A DNA stretch of 5,138 nt, taken from positions 1-5,138 of the forward strand of contig CAYJOG010000237.1 of NCBI GenBank assembly GCA_964371695.1, in the 5' to 3' direction. The notes under the pieces are model-generated. The model searched no databases, was not told the origin of the DNA, and saw nothing but the letters and a program-made list of their open reading frames with translations. Shown here in pieces: positions 1-5,136 of the stretch. Made by a program: the position numbers and the translations under genes. Position 1 is the first letter of the stretch. Every line of letters starts with the position of its first letter. Source of the DNA: CAYJOG01 sp964371695 [NCBI: uncultured bacterium] (GTDB lineage: Bacteria; CAYJOG01).

Positions 1-3
1 GAA

Positions 4-204
4 TCAGACGAGTTCCACGTTCGCTGCCTGGGGGCCTTTGGGGCCGTCTGTCACTTCAAAGCGCACCTTCGCGCCCTCTTGAAGGGTGCGAAAGCCCGCT
101 CCACCAATGGCGCTGTAGTGCACGAAAACGTCTTTCTGGCCCGGGACTTCGATGAAGCCGAAACCTTTCGCTTCGTTGAACCACTTTACTGTACCTTCCA
201 ACAT
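4..204 (-). CDS. Cold-shock domain protein (CspA family)
   Basis: Small single-domain nucleic-acid-binding protein of 66 residues, the usual length for a bacterial CspA-type protein. Members of this family bind single-stranded RNA and DNA in the cytoplasm and act as RNA chaperones; some are cold-induced and others are constitutive. The RNP1 motif KGFGFIE is at residues 13-19 and RNP2 (DVFVHY) at 25-30, with the typical VKWFN at 6-10 supplying aromatic binding residues. The ATG start is fixed by a strong AAGGAGGA six bases upstream. The gene ends three bases from the window edge, so its downstream side cannot be seen. It runs divergently from the phosphatase gene, with 162 bases between them. 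The family is certain. Which csp paralogue it is, and whether it is cold-induced, cannot be decided here. Confidence 0.97.
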   Translation of the reverse strand: MLEGTVKWFNEAKGFGFIEVPGQKDVFVHYSAIGGAGFRTLQEGAKVRFEVTDGPKGPQAANVELV

Positions 205-210
205 GGTTTT

Positions 211-218
211 TCCTCCTT
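211..218 (-). promoter_or_regulatory. Strong ribosome binding site of the cold-shock gene
   Basis: On the minus strand AAGGAGGA lies six bases before the ATG, a near-perfect complement to the 3' end of bacterial 16S rRNA. It contrasts with the weak or absent Shine-Dalgarno sequences before the other genes in the window. This suggests high translation of the cold-shock protein. Confidence 0.9.
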
Positions 219-298
219 TCTAAAAAACCAGGTAAACCCTCGTTACCCTCAGGGGAATCCCATGTCGGAGCACTTCGGTATTACACTGCTGTGCCGGG

Positions 299-327
299 AG
301 TGTAGCAAGCCTTTGGCAAAGATGCAA
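299..327 (-). promoter_or_regulatory. Predicted sigma70-type promoter of the cold-shock gene
   Basis: Reading the minus strand, a -35 box TTGCAT (322-327) is followed after exactly 17 bases by a -10 box TACACT (299-304). The -10 box is preceded by TGC, an extended -10 feature. Transcription would begin near 291-293 and give a leader of roughly 85-90 bases, moderately long, as is common in csp mRNAs. The spacer holds a perfect inverted repeat, CTTTG-G-CAAAG (311-321), which could be a regulator site or chance. A second symmetric stretch, CAAAAAGTTTTTG (329-341), sits just upstream of the -35 box. Predicted from sequence only. Confidence 0.6.
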
Positions 328-366
328 GCAAAAAGTTTTTGAGCGTATCGACTACACTGCCCCACC

Positions 367-1341
367 ATGAAAAACCGTTTTTGCCTTTTGTTGCCGTGGG
401 TTCTTTGGACATTCGGCCTGCTTCTCACTTCATTCCCCACTGCCTTTGCGGCACCCCCGCCCCCGGCGCCAGCGCTGAAGTTTGCCGTGATCGGTGACTT
501 CGGCGACATCGGCCCCGGCGAAAAAGCCGTGGCCAGCATGGTGGATTCCTGGGGTGCGAGTTTCATTGTCACCACCGGCGACAACAGTTACCCCATCGGC
601 GACAGCGGTGGTTATGCCCGCAATCTCGTGCCCTACAAACACTGGATGGACCCGGACCCGGCCAAAAACCGTTTCTGGCCCGCCGTGGGCAACCACGACT
701 ATGTGCCCGGCACGGGTTACGCCACCTTCAAAAAGGTTTTCAAGGCGCTGAAAAACCAGGTGACCTATCGCCTGGCTCGCGGGCCGGTGGAGTTTTTCTT
801 TCTCGACAGCCACTGGCCCGTGCTGGGGGGGCAAAAAAACTTCGACCAGTACTTCAAACACCAGCGCAACTGGCTGGCCCAGTCGCTCAAAAACAGCAAG
901 GCCCCCTGGAAGGTGGTGCTGTTCCACCACCCGCCTTTCACCACCTCAGGCCACGCCCCCACGCCCTACATGCAGTGGCCCTTCAAGGCCATGGGGGCGG
1001 ACCTGGTGCTGACTGGTCACAACCACGTTTATGAACGCCAGACCGGCGGGCCGTTTCCCCACCTTGTCAACGGCGCAGGGGGGCGCACCCACTTTTACCC
1101 CTGCTGCCAACAGAAAAACCCGGGGCCGGGAAAGTTTTTTTGCCTCACCGACCACTACGGCGCACAACGGGCCGAGGCCACGTCCGACCAACTCACGCTT
1201 TCGTTTTTTTCGCCAGAGTGGCCCGACACGGCGCTGGACGTGTGTACGCTCACCAAAACGGCGAGCGGCTCGGTCATGACGTGCCAGACCCCCAGCCCCC
1301 TGCCCAAAGGAACCAACGCCGACCAGTGTACGGGCCATTGA
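367..1341 (+). CDS. Exported purple-acid-phosphatase-like metallophosphoesterase
   Basis: Predicted secreted or periplasmic phosphatase of 324 residues, resembling the small (TRAP/ACP5-like) purple acid phosphatases, which hydrolyse phosphate esters at a two-metal centre. The N-terminus is a Sec signal peptide: basic MKNR, a hydrophobic core (about 6-26) and a likely cut after AFA at residue 28, followed by a proline-rich spacer. All five metal-ligand blocks are present in order: GDFG (D44), GDNSY (D72, Y75), GNHD (N109), VLFHHP (H187) and GHNHVYER (H218, H220). The tyrosine in GDNxY separates purple acid phosphatases from ordinary calcineurin-like enzymes, where it is absent. Several cysteines in the C-terminal third (246, 247, 259, 293, 306, 321) could form disulfides, which fits export. 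The ATG has no clear Shine-Dalgarno, but the signal peptide begins there. It is the first gene of a probable three-gene plus-strand transcript. The family is secure; the substrate is unknown. Confidence 0.92.
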   Translation: MKNRFCLLLPWVLWTFGLLLTSFPTAFAAPPPPAPALKFAVIGDFGDIGPGEKAVASMVDSWGASFIVTTGDNSYPIGDSGGYARNLVPYKHWMDPDPAKNRFWPAVGNHDYVPGTGYATFKKVFKALKNQVTYRLARGPVEFFFLDSHWPVLGGQKNFDQYFKHQRNWLAQSLKNSKAPWKVVLFHHPPFTTSGHAPTPYMQWPFKAMGADLVLTGHNHVYERQTGGPFPHLVNGAGGRTHFYPCCQQKNPGPGKFFCLTDHYGAQRAEATSDQLTLSFFSPEWPDTALDVCTLTKTASGSVMTCQTPSPLPKGTNADQCTGH

Positions 1342-1342
1342 A

Positions 1343-2161
1343 GTGAGTACCCTGCCCATGGCCCCCGGCCACACCTGGCTGGCCCTTTTTCCGCACCCCG
1401 ACGACGAACTGTTCATGGCCGGTCTGCTGCGGTCTGCCGCCGCAAAAGGCGTGAAAATTGTTCCGGTGTTTGCCACCAGCGGCGAGCACAGCGGCGCGGG
1501 TGTGGCGGCGGCGGTGCGCAAAAGCGAGAGCCGGGCCGCCCTGGCGCTTTTGGGTCTGGATCCTGCCACGGCCCTGTGGCTGGATCAGCCCGACGGCGCG
1601 CTTATCCACCATCTGGCCCCCCTTCACCGCCTGCTGCTGAAACTGATGTTGGCCCACCGGCCCCAGGTGGTGTGGTGTGCCGGTTATGAAGGCGGCCACC
1701 AGGACCACGACGCCCTTTCGGCGGCCTGTTTTTTTGCCTTCGGGTTATATCAGGACACGCAAAAAACAGACCCCCCGGCCTGTTTGCTGGAGTATTCCAC
1801 CTATCACGCCGACCTTTTCAGGCAGGGCCCCCTGGGGTTCCCGCTGCTCAGCACCCCCCCTGCCCAGCCCATTCAGCTTTATTACACGCGGGGGCTTGGG
1901 CGGCTTTATCGCCAGCTCAAACAGGTTTACGCCAGCCAGAACATTCACCTGCAACGCCTCACGTTTGCCGGAGACTGGCTGGCGGTGTCGCTGCGGGGCG
2001 AGCCCTGGCGGGACGTGCCGGAAAACCGCGATTACACCCGCCCCCCTGTGCTTGGCCCGGTGGCCTATGAAGCCCTGAGAAACCCGGCCGGCGCCAATTT
2101 CAGGGATTTCTCAAATTGTGTGAATCGTCACAAAAATGCCCTGAAACAAGGGGGAAAATAG
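1343..2161 (+). CDS. PIG-L/LmbE-family N-acetylglucosaminyl-type deacetylase
   Basis: Predicted zinc-dependent deacetylase of up to 272 residues. Known PIG-L-family members remove acetyl groups from N-acetylglucosamine-containing substrates, such as mycothiol and bacillithiol precursors, GPI intermediates and some antibiotics. The first signature HPDDE is at residues 18-22 and the second, GGHQDHD, at 117-123. By analogy with MshB, H18, D21 and H122 would bind zinc and D20 would be the general base. No signal peptide is seen, so it is probably cytoplasmic, unlike the exported phosphatase before it. The GTG at 1343 begins one base after the phosphatase stop; an ATG at 1358 in the same frame (residue 6) is an equally possible start. 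Neither has a strong Shine-Dalgarno, which points to translational coupling. The C-terminal tail (about 230-272) has no motif I recognise. The family is secure; the substrate is unknown. Confidence 0.92.
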   Translation: MSTLPMAPGHTWLALFPHPDDELFMAGLLRSAAAKGVKIVPVFATSGEHSGAGVAAAVRKSESRAALALLGLDPATALWLDQPDGALIHHLAPLHRLLLKLMLAHRPQVVWCAGYEGGHQDHDALSAACFFAFGLYQDTQKTDPPACLLEYSTYHADLFRQGPLGFPLLSTPPAQPIQLYYTRGLGRLYRQLKQVYASQNIHLQRLTFAGDWLAVSLRGEPWRDVPENRDYTRPPVLGPVAYEALRNPAGANFRDFSNCVNRHKNALKQGGK

Positions 2162-2180
2162 GTCGAAAAGTTAAGAGAAC

Positions 2181-2510
2181 ATGCAGATTGTGGGTCAACC
2201 CAACTTTTATGCGTCTTTGCAGCCCCCTGGCGACAAACCGGCGTCCGCTGCTGCGTCTGCCAGAAAACAGACTGGGGCCAAGCCTTTTCCCACACCGGCC
2301 CAACTGGCTGGCCAGCCGACCTCACCCGCCCCTGGCCCATCCTCCTCTGCGTCCGCCGGGGCAGAAACCGACCCCCTCGAAATGCTCAACCAGATCCGCC
2401 GGTTTGTAGAAGAAGACGTGGTGTTTCACCAGGAAGTGGTGGGTGAATCACTGCTGTGGCAACTGGACATGCTGGCGGGTCTGATCTCCAAGGGGACCAA
2501 GAAAGCGTAG
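2181..2510 (+). CDS. Small protein of unknown function with Pro/Ala-rich linker and helical C-terminus
   Basis: I do not recognise this 109-residue protein. It begins 19 bases after the deacetylase stop on the same strand, with a weak purine-rich stretch (AAGAGA) just before the ATG, so it is probably the last gene of the operon. Residues 1-11 are mixed. Residues 12-62 are a low-complexity stretch rich in Pro, Ala, Ser and Gly, probably disordered. Residues 63-103 look like one or two amphipathic helices, with acidic and hydrophobic residues alternating (EMLNQIRRFVEEDV, then ESLLWQLDMLAGLI), and the end is basic (KGTKKA). There is no signal peptide or membrane segment. The helical part has GC-rich third positions like its neighbours, which supports real coding. 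A short helix after a flexible linker suggests a docking or oligomerisation peptide, but that is inference. A GAGTAG-headed hairpin lies 24 bases after the stop. Confidence 0.68.
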   Translation: MQIVGQPNFYASLQPPGDKPASAAASARKQTGAKPFPTPAQLAGQPTSPAPGPSSSASAGAETDPLEMLNQIRRFVEEDVVFHQEVVGESLLWQLDMLAGLISKGTKKA

Positions 2511-2533
2511 TGGTTCATTCGACTTAGAATGAG

Positions 2534-2559
2534 TAGCAGCGATGGGGACATCGCTGCTA
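2534..2559 (+). terminator. Hairpin after the plus-strand operon; terminator and/or GTAG-headed REP-like unit
   Basis: A perfect 10-bp stem (TAGCAGCGAT with ATCGCTGCTA) can extend by one G-C pair to close on a GGGA loop, which fits the GNRA tetraloop pattern. It lies 24 bases after the small gene's stop and is followed by ACTTTTGG, so it could end the plus-strand transcript, though the T run is only four bases. The stem is preceded by GAG, so the sequence also reads GAGTAG followed by a hairpin, the same head seen on the two neighbouring hairpins. It may therefore be a repeat element serving as a terminator. Confidence 0.6.
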
Positions 2560-2599
2560 ACTTTTGGTAAGAAACCCAGGTTTTATGCCCTTTACAGGA

Positions 2600-2623
2600 G
2601 TAGGCGCGACGCCCCCGTCGCGC
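2600..2623 (+). repeat. REP-like unit, left half of the inverted pair
   Basis: A GTAG head (2600-2603) is followed by a 7-bp perfect stem (GCGCGAC with GTCGCGC) closed by a GCCCCC loop. A GTAG tetranucleotide at the foot of a GC-rich hairpin is the hallmark of REP sequences recognised by RAYT proteins. Confidence 0.6.
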
Positions 2624-2658
2624 AAAAGGCTGGACGAAATCAGGGGTTTTTGCTCTTC

Positions 2659-2683
2659 GCGGCGACGGGGGCGTTGCCGCTAC
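2659..2683 (-). repeat. REP-like unit, right half of the inverted pair
   Basis: On the minus strand a GTAG head (2683-2680) precedes a GC-rich hairpin with loop GCCCCC, identical to the loop of the left unit. Read on the plus strand the stem is eight pairs (2659-2666 with 2673-2680) including one G-T wobble; on the minus strand that position is an A-C mismatch. It resembles the left unit but is diverged in the stem. Confidence 0.6.
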
Positions 2684-2749
2684 TCAGGTAAACCTGACAG
2701 CAATGGACACCGCACCTGCTCCTTAGCTCTTTCCAGATGAAACACCCTG

Positions 2750-4345
2750 CTATCGCGGGTTGCCGCCGGGCCGATAGGTGAAACAGGCCGAGGCGGCGCA
2801 CCACAGCAGGGTTTTGCCGTCTGGCGACAGGTTCAGCCAGCGGGCTTTGCGGCCCACAAAAATCACGGGGCGGCGCTGGCCTGTTTCGTCGAACGCATAC
2901 AACCAGCCATCCATATAATTCGCCCCCCAGATTTTGCCGTCGGCGGGCCACTTCACCATGAACCGTATGCCCGGCGGGAAGTAGAGCGTCTTGACCGCCT
3001 TGAGCGTGCTGGCAGAAAAAATCTCGATGCGCCCGGTGATGACGTCCGAGACATAAAGCAGGTTTTTGTCTTCATCCAGCAACACGTCCGGCGCAAGACT
3101 TCGCCCCCGGCGCTTCACCTCTATGACCTGGCTGAAATTTTTGCCGAAGTGTTTGCGCACCTCGCCCGTTTGCACCGTGGAATAAAAACAGGGGCGCGTG
3201 GCCGAGCGGCAGAACGCCATGTGTGAGCCGTGAAGCGGGAGGTCGTGCTGAACGGGCTTTTGGGGGTTGCGCACATCCAGCCACACCATCAGGCGGTTGC
3301 TTTCATAACCGGCGATGATCCAGGCCAGACCGGGGTGATAAATCAGCCCCGTGAGGCCGCTGGAAACCAGTGTGCGCAGGCGGCTGTGGCTGAGGATTTT
3401 CCGGGTGCGTTCGTCCAGCACATACAACTGGCCGCCCTTGTTGAAATCGCCCACCAGCACCAGATGCATGGCGCAGTCCACCACGCCGTTGTCGGCGGTG
3501 GAGCCGATGGGCAGATAACCCTTGTTGTTGTGTTGCAGCGTGGTTTTGTTCTGGGAGAGGCCCGTCATGCTGCGGGTGCCCATCCAGTATTCACCGGGGC
3601 GGCAGCCCTGTTGCAGCCAGCGGAAGTCCAGCTCCGGGTCGTGGCGCACCAGCCGCACCTGGGGGTGGGCGGCCACCCGCGCCACCTGCCGGTTCATGGG
3701 GGCCACATACCATTCCACCAACAGGGCGGGCAGGGCGGTGTTGATGACGGCGGCGAACACCAGCGCGGGCGGCACCCGCAGGCGTGAACCGGCGAACCAC
3801 AGCAGCAGGCACATGATCCAGCCGGTGAAGGCGTTGGGGTGGGTCTGGCCGCCAAACTGCGTGCGCAGCATCCAGAACAGAATCAGCGGCAGCGCCACCT
3901 TCCAGGCCGGGGGCAGGGCAAACCCCCGCTCGGTTTGCAGCGCGCCCCAATACAGCAACACCGCCAGCAGGGCCGTGCCCGCCAGACACCCCGCCACCGC
4001 CCAGCCCCCCATGGCAAACTGAATCAGCACCAGCAGCCCGCCGCTGATGATCGCAAAAAACAGGCCGCTCAACAGTCCCCAGAGCACCACGGCCCACAGC
4101 GGCAGCGCCGGGCCAGCGGCCAGGGCGCGGCCCCAGGGCAGGTCCACCGGCATCAGTCGGCCCAGGGTTTCCTGTCTGGCCCAATACTGGGCGAGCAGCG
4201 CCACCGCCCCCAGCGCCCACCACACCGGCATGAAGATATAGAACCCCGACACCGGCAACACCGCCGGTGTGGCCCACATCCAGAATCCCCAGGTGGCCAG
4301 GGTGCGCCAGCGCGTCATGCGGGGGTATTTTATCGCGTGGGGCAT
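2750..4345 (-). CDS. Multi-pass membrane protein with C-terminal beta-propeller-like domain
   Basis: I do not recognise this 531-residue protein as a named family. The N-terminal half is strongly hydrophobic with about seven likely membrane segments (roughly 17-36, 38-54, 81-101, 102-114, 115-135, 149-185 and 192-214). The C-terminal half, from about 227, is soluble-looking with repeated strand patterns such as GGQLYVLDERTRKIL, NRLMVWLDVRNPQ, NLLYVSDVITGRIEIFS and DGWLYAFDETGQ. These are typical of YVTN/NHL/quinoprotein-like beta-propellers, which usually bind proteins or ligands. No catalytic motif is visible. The start is uncertain: a GTG at 4354, the ATG at 4345 used here (preceded by GGGGG) and an ATG at 4318 are all possible. 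The first two overlap the end of the nuclease gene; the third begins 11 bases after it. All suggest coupled translation. The side of the membrane on which the propeller lies is inferred only loosely. Confidence 0.85.
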   Translation of the reverse strand: MPHAIKYPRMTRWRTLATWGFWMWATPAVLPVSGFYIFMPVWWALGAVALLAQYWARQETLGRLMPVDLPWGRALAAGPALPLWAVVLWGLLSGLFFAIISGGLLVLIQFAMGGWAVAGCLAGTALLAVLLYWGALQTERGFALPPAWKVALPLILFWMLRTQFGGQTHPNAFTGWIMCLLLWFAGSRLRVPPALVFAAVINTALPALLVEWYVAPMNRQVARVAAHPQVRLVRHDPELDFRWLQQGCRPGEYWMGTRSMTGLSQNKTTLQHNNKGYLPIGSTADNGVVDCAMHLVLVGDFNKGGQLYVLDERTRKILSHSRLRTLVSSGLTGLIYHPGLAWIIAGYESNRLMVWLDVRNPQKPVQHDLPLHGSHMAFCRSATRPCFYSTVQTGEVRKHFGKNFSQVIEVKRRGRSLAPDVLLDEDKNLLYVSDVITGRIEIFSASTLKAVKTLYFPPGIRFMVKWPADGKIWGANYMDGWLYAFDETGQRRPVIFVGRKARWLNLSPDGKTLLWCAASACFTYRPGGNPR

Positions 4346-4953
4346 TGCCCCCACAGTCCCGCGCCGCCTGCGCGGGCGTCAAGAGCCATTTGCTCAAACC
4401 TGTCCTGAAATTGGGTGTTGGGGGCGATGGCCATGGGCGTGGCAAATCCGCCGCTGAGCAACAGTTCGTTCACCATTTTTTCCTGTCCGTTTTCGGTGAT
4501 CCACACATAGGCCAGCAGGCGGCCATAACGGTCGCGGGGGTCTTCGCCCGGTTCCAGGCGCACCGTGCGGCCCATCACCCAATTTTTGTTGGCCTGTGTG
4601 GACTCTTGGCAGAAACACTCCCCCGAATAATTCCCCCGGGGTTTTTCGGGTGTGTCCACGCCGATATAGCGCACACGGCGGCCATCCTTGAGGGCGATGG
4701 TGTCGCCGTCTATCACCCAGGCTGCCTCGGAATAAAAGGACTGGCCCGGCGTGGCCTGTTCCGGCGGCGTCTCTCTGGATGACGGTGTCTCGGTGGGTGG
4801 CGAATTGTCCCATTTGGGGGGCGGAATCTGGCGCTGATAAGGCGTGCGGCCCAGCAACAGGGCGATGATCACCGCCAGCAGCAGGCCCCCCAGCGTGAGG
4901 GGTTTGCGGCGGCGGCTGCGGGGAAAAAGAAAGGGCGACCGGTGGCGAGCCAT
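4330..4953 (-). CDS. Membrane-anchored staphylococcal-nuclease-like (thermonuclease) protein
   Basis: Predicted SNase-domain nuclease of 207 residues. Proteins of this family cleave DNA and RNA using Ca2+. The essential residues align by eye with S. aureus nuclease: VIDGDT with D84 (SNase D21), R95 (R35), VDTPE with D100 and E103 (D40, E43), and DRYGR with R145 (R87). The N-terminus is basic (residues 1-18), then one hydrophobic segment (about 19-35), then a Pro/Ser/Thr/Glu-rich linker (37-70). By the positive-inside rule the nuclease domain would lie outside the cytoplasm. Cysteines at 113, 115 and 204 could form a disulfide there. The frame is open upstream to a TTG at 5019, but that would translate through the GTAG hairpin and an A-run, so I chose the ATG at 4953. 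It has only a weak, distant AGG. It is the first gene of a pair with the propeller protein. Confidence 0.9.
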   Translation of the reverse strand: MARHRSPFLFPRSRRRKPLTLGGLLLAVIIALLLGRTPYQRQIPPPKWDNSPPTETPSSRETPPEQATPGQSFYSEAAWVIDGDTIALKDGRRVRYIGVDTPEKPRGNYSGECFCQESTQANKNWVMGRTVRLEPGEDPRDRYGRLLAYVWITENGQEKMVNELLLSGGFATPMAIAPNTQFQDRFEQMALDARAGGAGLWGQCPTR

Positions 4954-4959
4954 TGCGGT

Positions 4960-4991
4960 CAGGTTACCTGTAGCCCCGGCGTCTCGCCGGG
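4960..4991 (+). repeat. GTAG-headed REP-like hairpin upstream of the nuclease gene
   Basis: GTAG (4970-4973) is followed by a perfect 7-bp stem CCCGGCG / CGCCGGG (4975-4981 with 4985-4991) with a TCT loop. It is preceded by CAGGTTACCTG (4960-4970), itself a near-palindrome. The right-hand unit of the 2.6-kb pair has a similar preface on the minus strand, CAGGTTTACCTG, before its GAGTAG. The stem sequence differs from the other three, so it belongs to a different subfamily or is a chance resemblance. It lies in the nuclease gene's leader, starting seven bases before the ATG. Confidence 0.5.
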
Positions 4992-4993
4992 AG

Positions 4994-5014
4994 AAAAAAA
5001 ACCGCTGCAGGCGG
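4994..5014 (-). promoter_or_regulatory. Short hairpin with U-tract in the nuclease leader, possible attenuator
   Basis: On the minus strand CCGC-CTGCA-GCGG is followed at once by eight T residues, the layout of a rho-independent terminator. The stem is only four bases, so termination would be weak or partial. It sits between the candidate promoter and the nuclease start, so it could reduce read-through into the nuclease pair. Confidence 0.3.
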
Positions 5015-5028
5015 CGCAAAACAGATGC

Positions 5029-5057
5029 CTTTTAGGGAAATGAAAGAAAAAAGACAA
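5029..5057 (-). promoter_or_regulatory. Candidate promoter of the nuclease/propeller pair
   Basis: On the minus strand TTGTCT (5052-5057) and TAAAAG (5029-5034) are separated by 17 bases; each matches four of six sigma70 consensus bases. It lies just after the upstream terminator and overlaps its T-tract, a common compact arrangement. The T-rich background makes a chance match plausible. Confidence 0.35.
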
Positions 5058-5082
5058 AAAGGTGCGCGCCTCTGGCGCGGCA
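5047..5082 (-). terminator. Rho-independent terminator of a minus-strand gene beyond the right edge
   Basis: On the minus strand a stem CGCGCC-AGA-GGCGCG (5065-5079), extendable by two pairs past a one-base bulge, is followed by CC and the T-rich tract TTTTTGTCTTTTTT. This is a standard intrinsic terminator. It implies that a gene on the minus strand ends just outside the window, and that the nuclease pair is transcribed separately. Confidence 0.65.
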
Positions 5083-5112
5083 AATACTCCCGGCAGTTCG
5101 AGCGGAGTCTTT

Positions 5113-5136
5113 CTGGGTGCCCATTGGGGCACCCAG
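5113..5136. repeat. Perfect 10-bp hairpin at the right edge
   Basis: CTGGGTGCCC and GGGCACCCAG flank a four-base loop (ATTG). On the minus strand it is followed by AAAGAC rather than T residues, so it is not a terminator in that direction. On the plus strand the sequence ends too soon to judge. It may belong to the 3' region of the gene beyond the window. Confidence 0.5.

Larger units (their letters stand above)
2591..2692. repeat. 102-bp imperfect inverted repeat (BIME/REPIN-like)
   Basis: The outer arms read TTTAC-AG-GAGTAG (2591-2603) and, inverted, TTTAC-CT-GAGTAG (2692-2680). They are followed inwards by closely related GC-rich hairpins that share the core ACGCCCCCGTCG. A 35-base non-symmetric centre (2624-2658) separates them. 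Paired, opposed REP hairpins of this kind are called BIMEs or REPINs; they are short non-autonomous repeats, in studied cases mobilised by REP-associated tyrosine transposases (RAYTs). The unit sits between convergent genes, the usual place for such elements. Family membership is inferred from architecture; copy number elsewhere in the genome cannot be seen. Confidence 0.6.

Noticed and set aside
229-238. CAGGTAAACC shared between the cold-shock leader and 2685-2694
   Set aside because: A ten-base match is expected by chance several times in a window of this size, and no GTAG hairpin accompanies the first copy.
313-330. Possible sigma54 promoter (TGGCA followed by GC) before the phosphatase
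   Set aside because: The spacing between the GG and GC elements is wrong by one base and the flanking consensus is poor.
825-840. Run of seven G, then C, then seven A, giving an in-frame A-AAA-AAC slippery heptamer in the phosphatase gene
   Set aside because: The frame stays open across it and keeps all later metal-binding motifs; no downstream pseudoknot is evident and a -1 shift would end at TGA about 60 codons later with no recognisable domain. It is only a place to check for sequencing error.
430-930. Long open frames antisense to the phosphatase (also 946-1708 minus and 494-1279 plus in other frames)
   Set aside because: They lie wholly inside genes with clear family motifs, have Arg/Pro/Gly-rich translations typical of GC-rich shadow frames, and show no motif or ribosome binding site.
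3230-4445. Long open frames on both strands over the propeller/membrane gene
   Set aside because: The minus-strand frame at 3591-4445 and the plus-strand frames are low-complexity shadows. The gene at 2750-4345 explains the region with hydrophobic helices and strand repeats.
4954-5019. TTG start for the nuclease, adding 22 residues
   Set aside because: It would translate through the GTAG hairpin and a run of A/T codons, while the ATG at 4953 gives a typical basic N-terminus followed by a membrane anchor.
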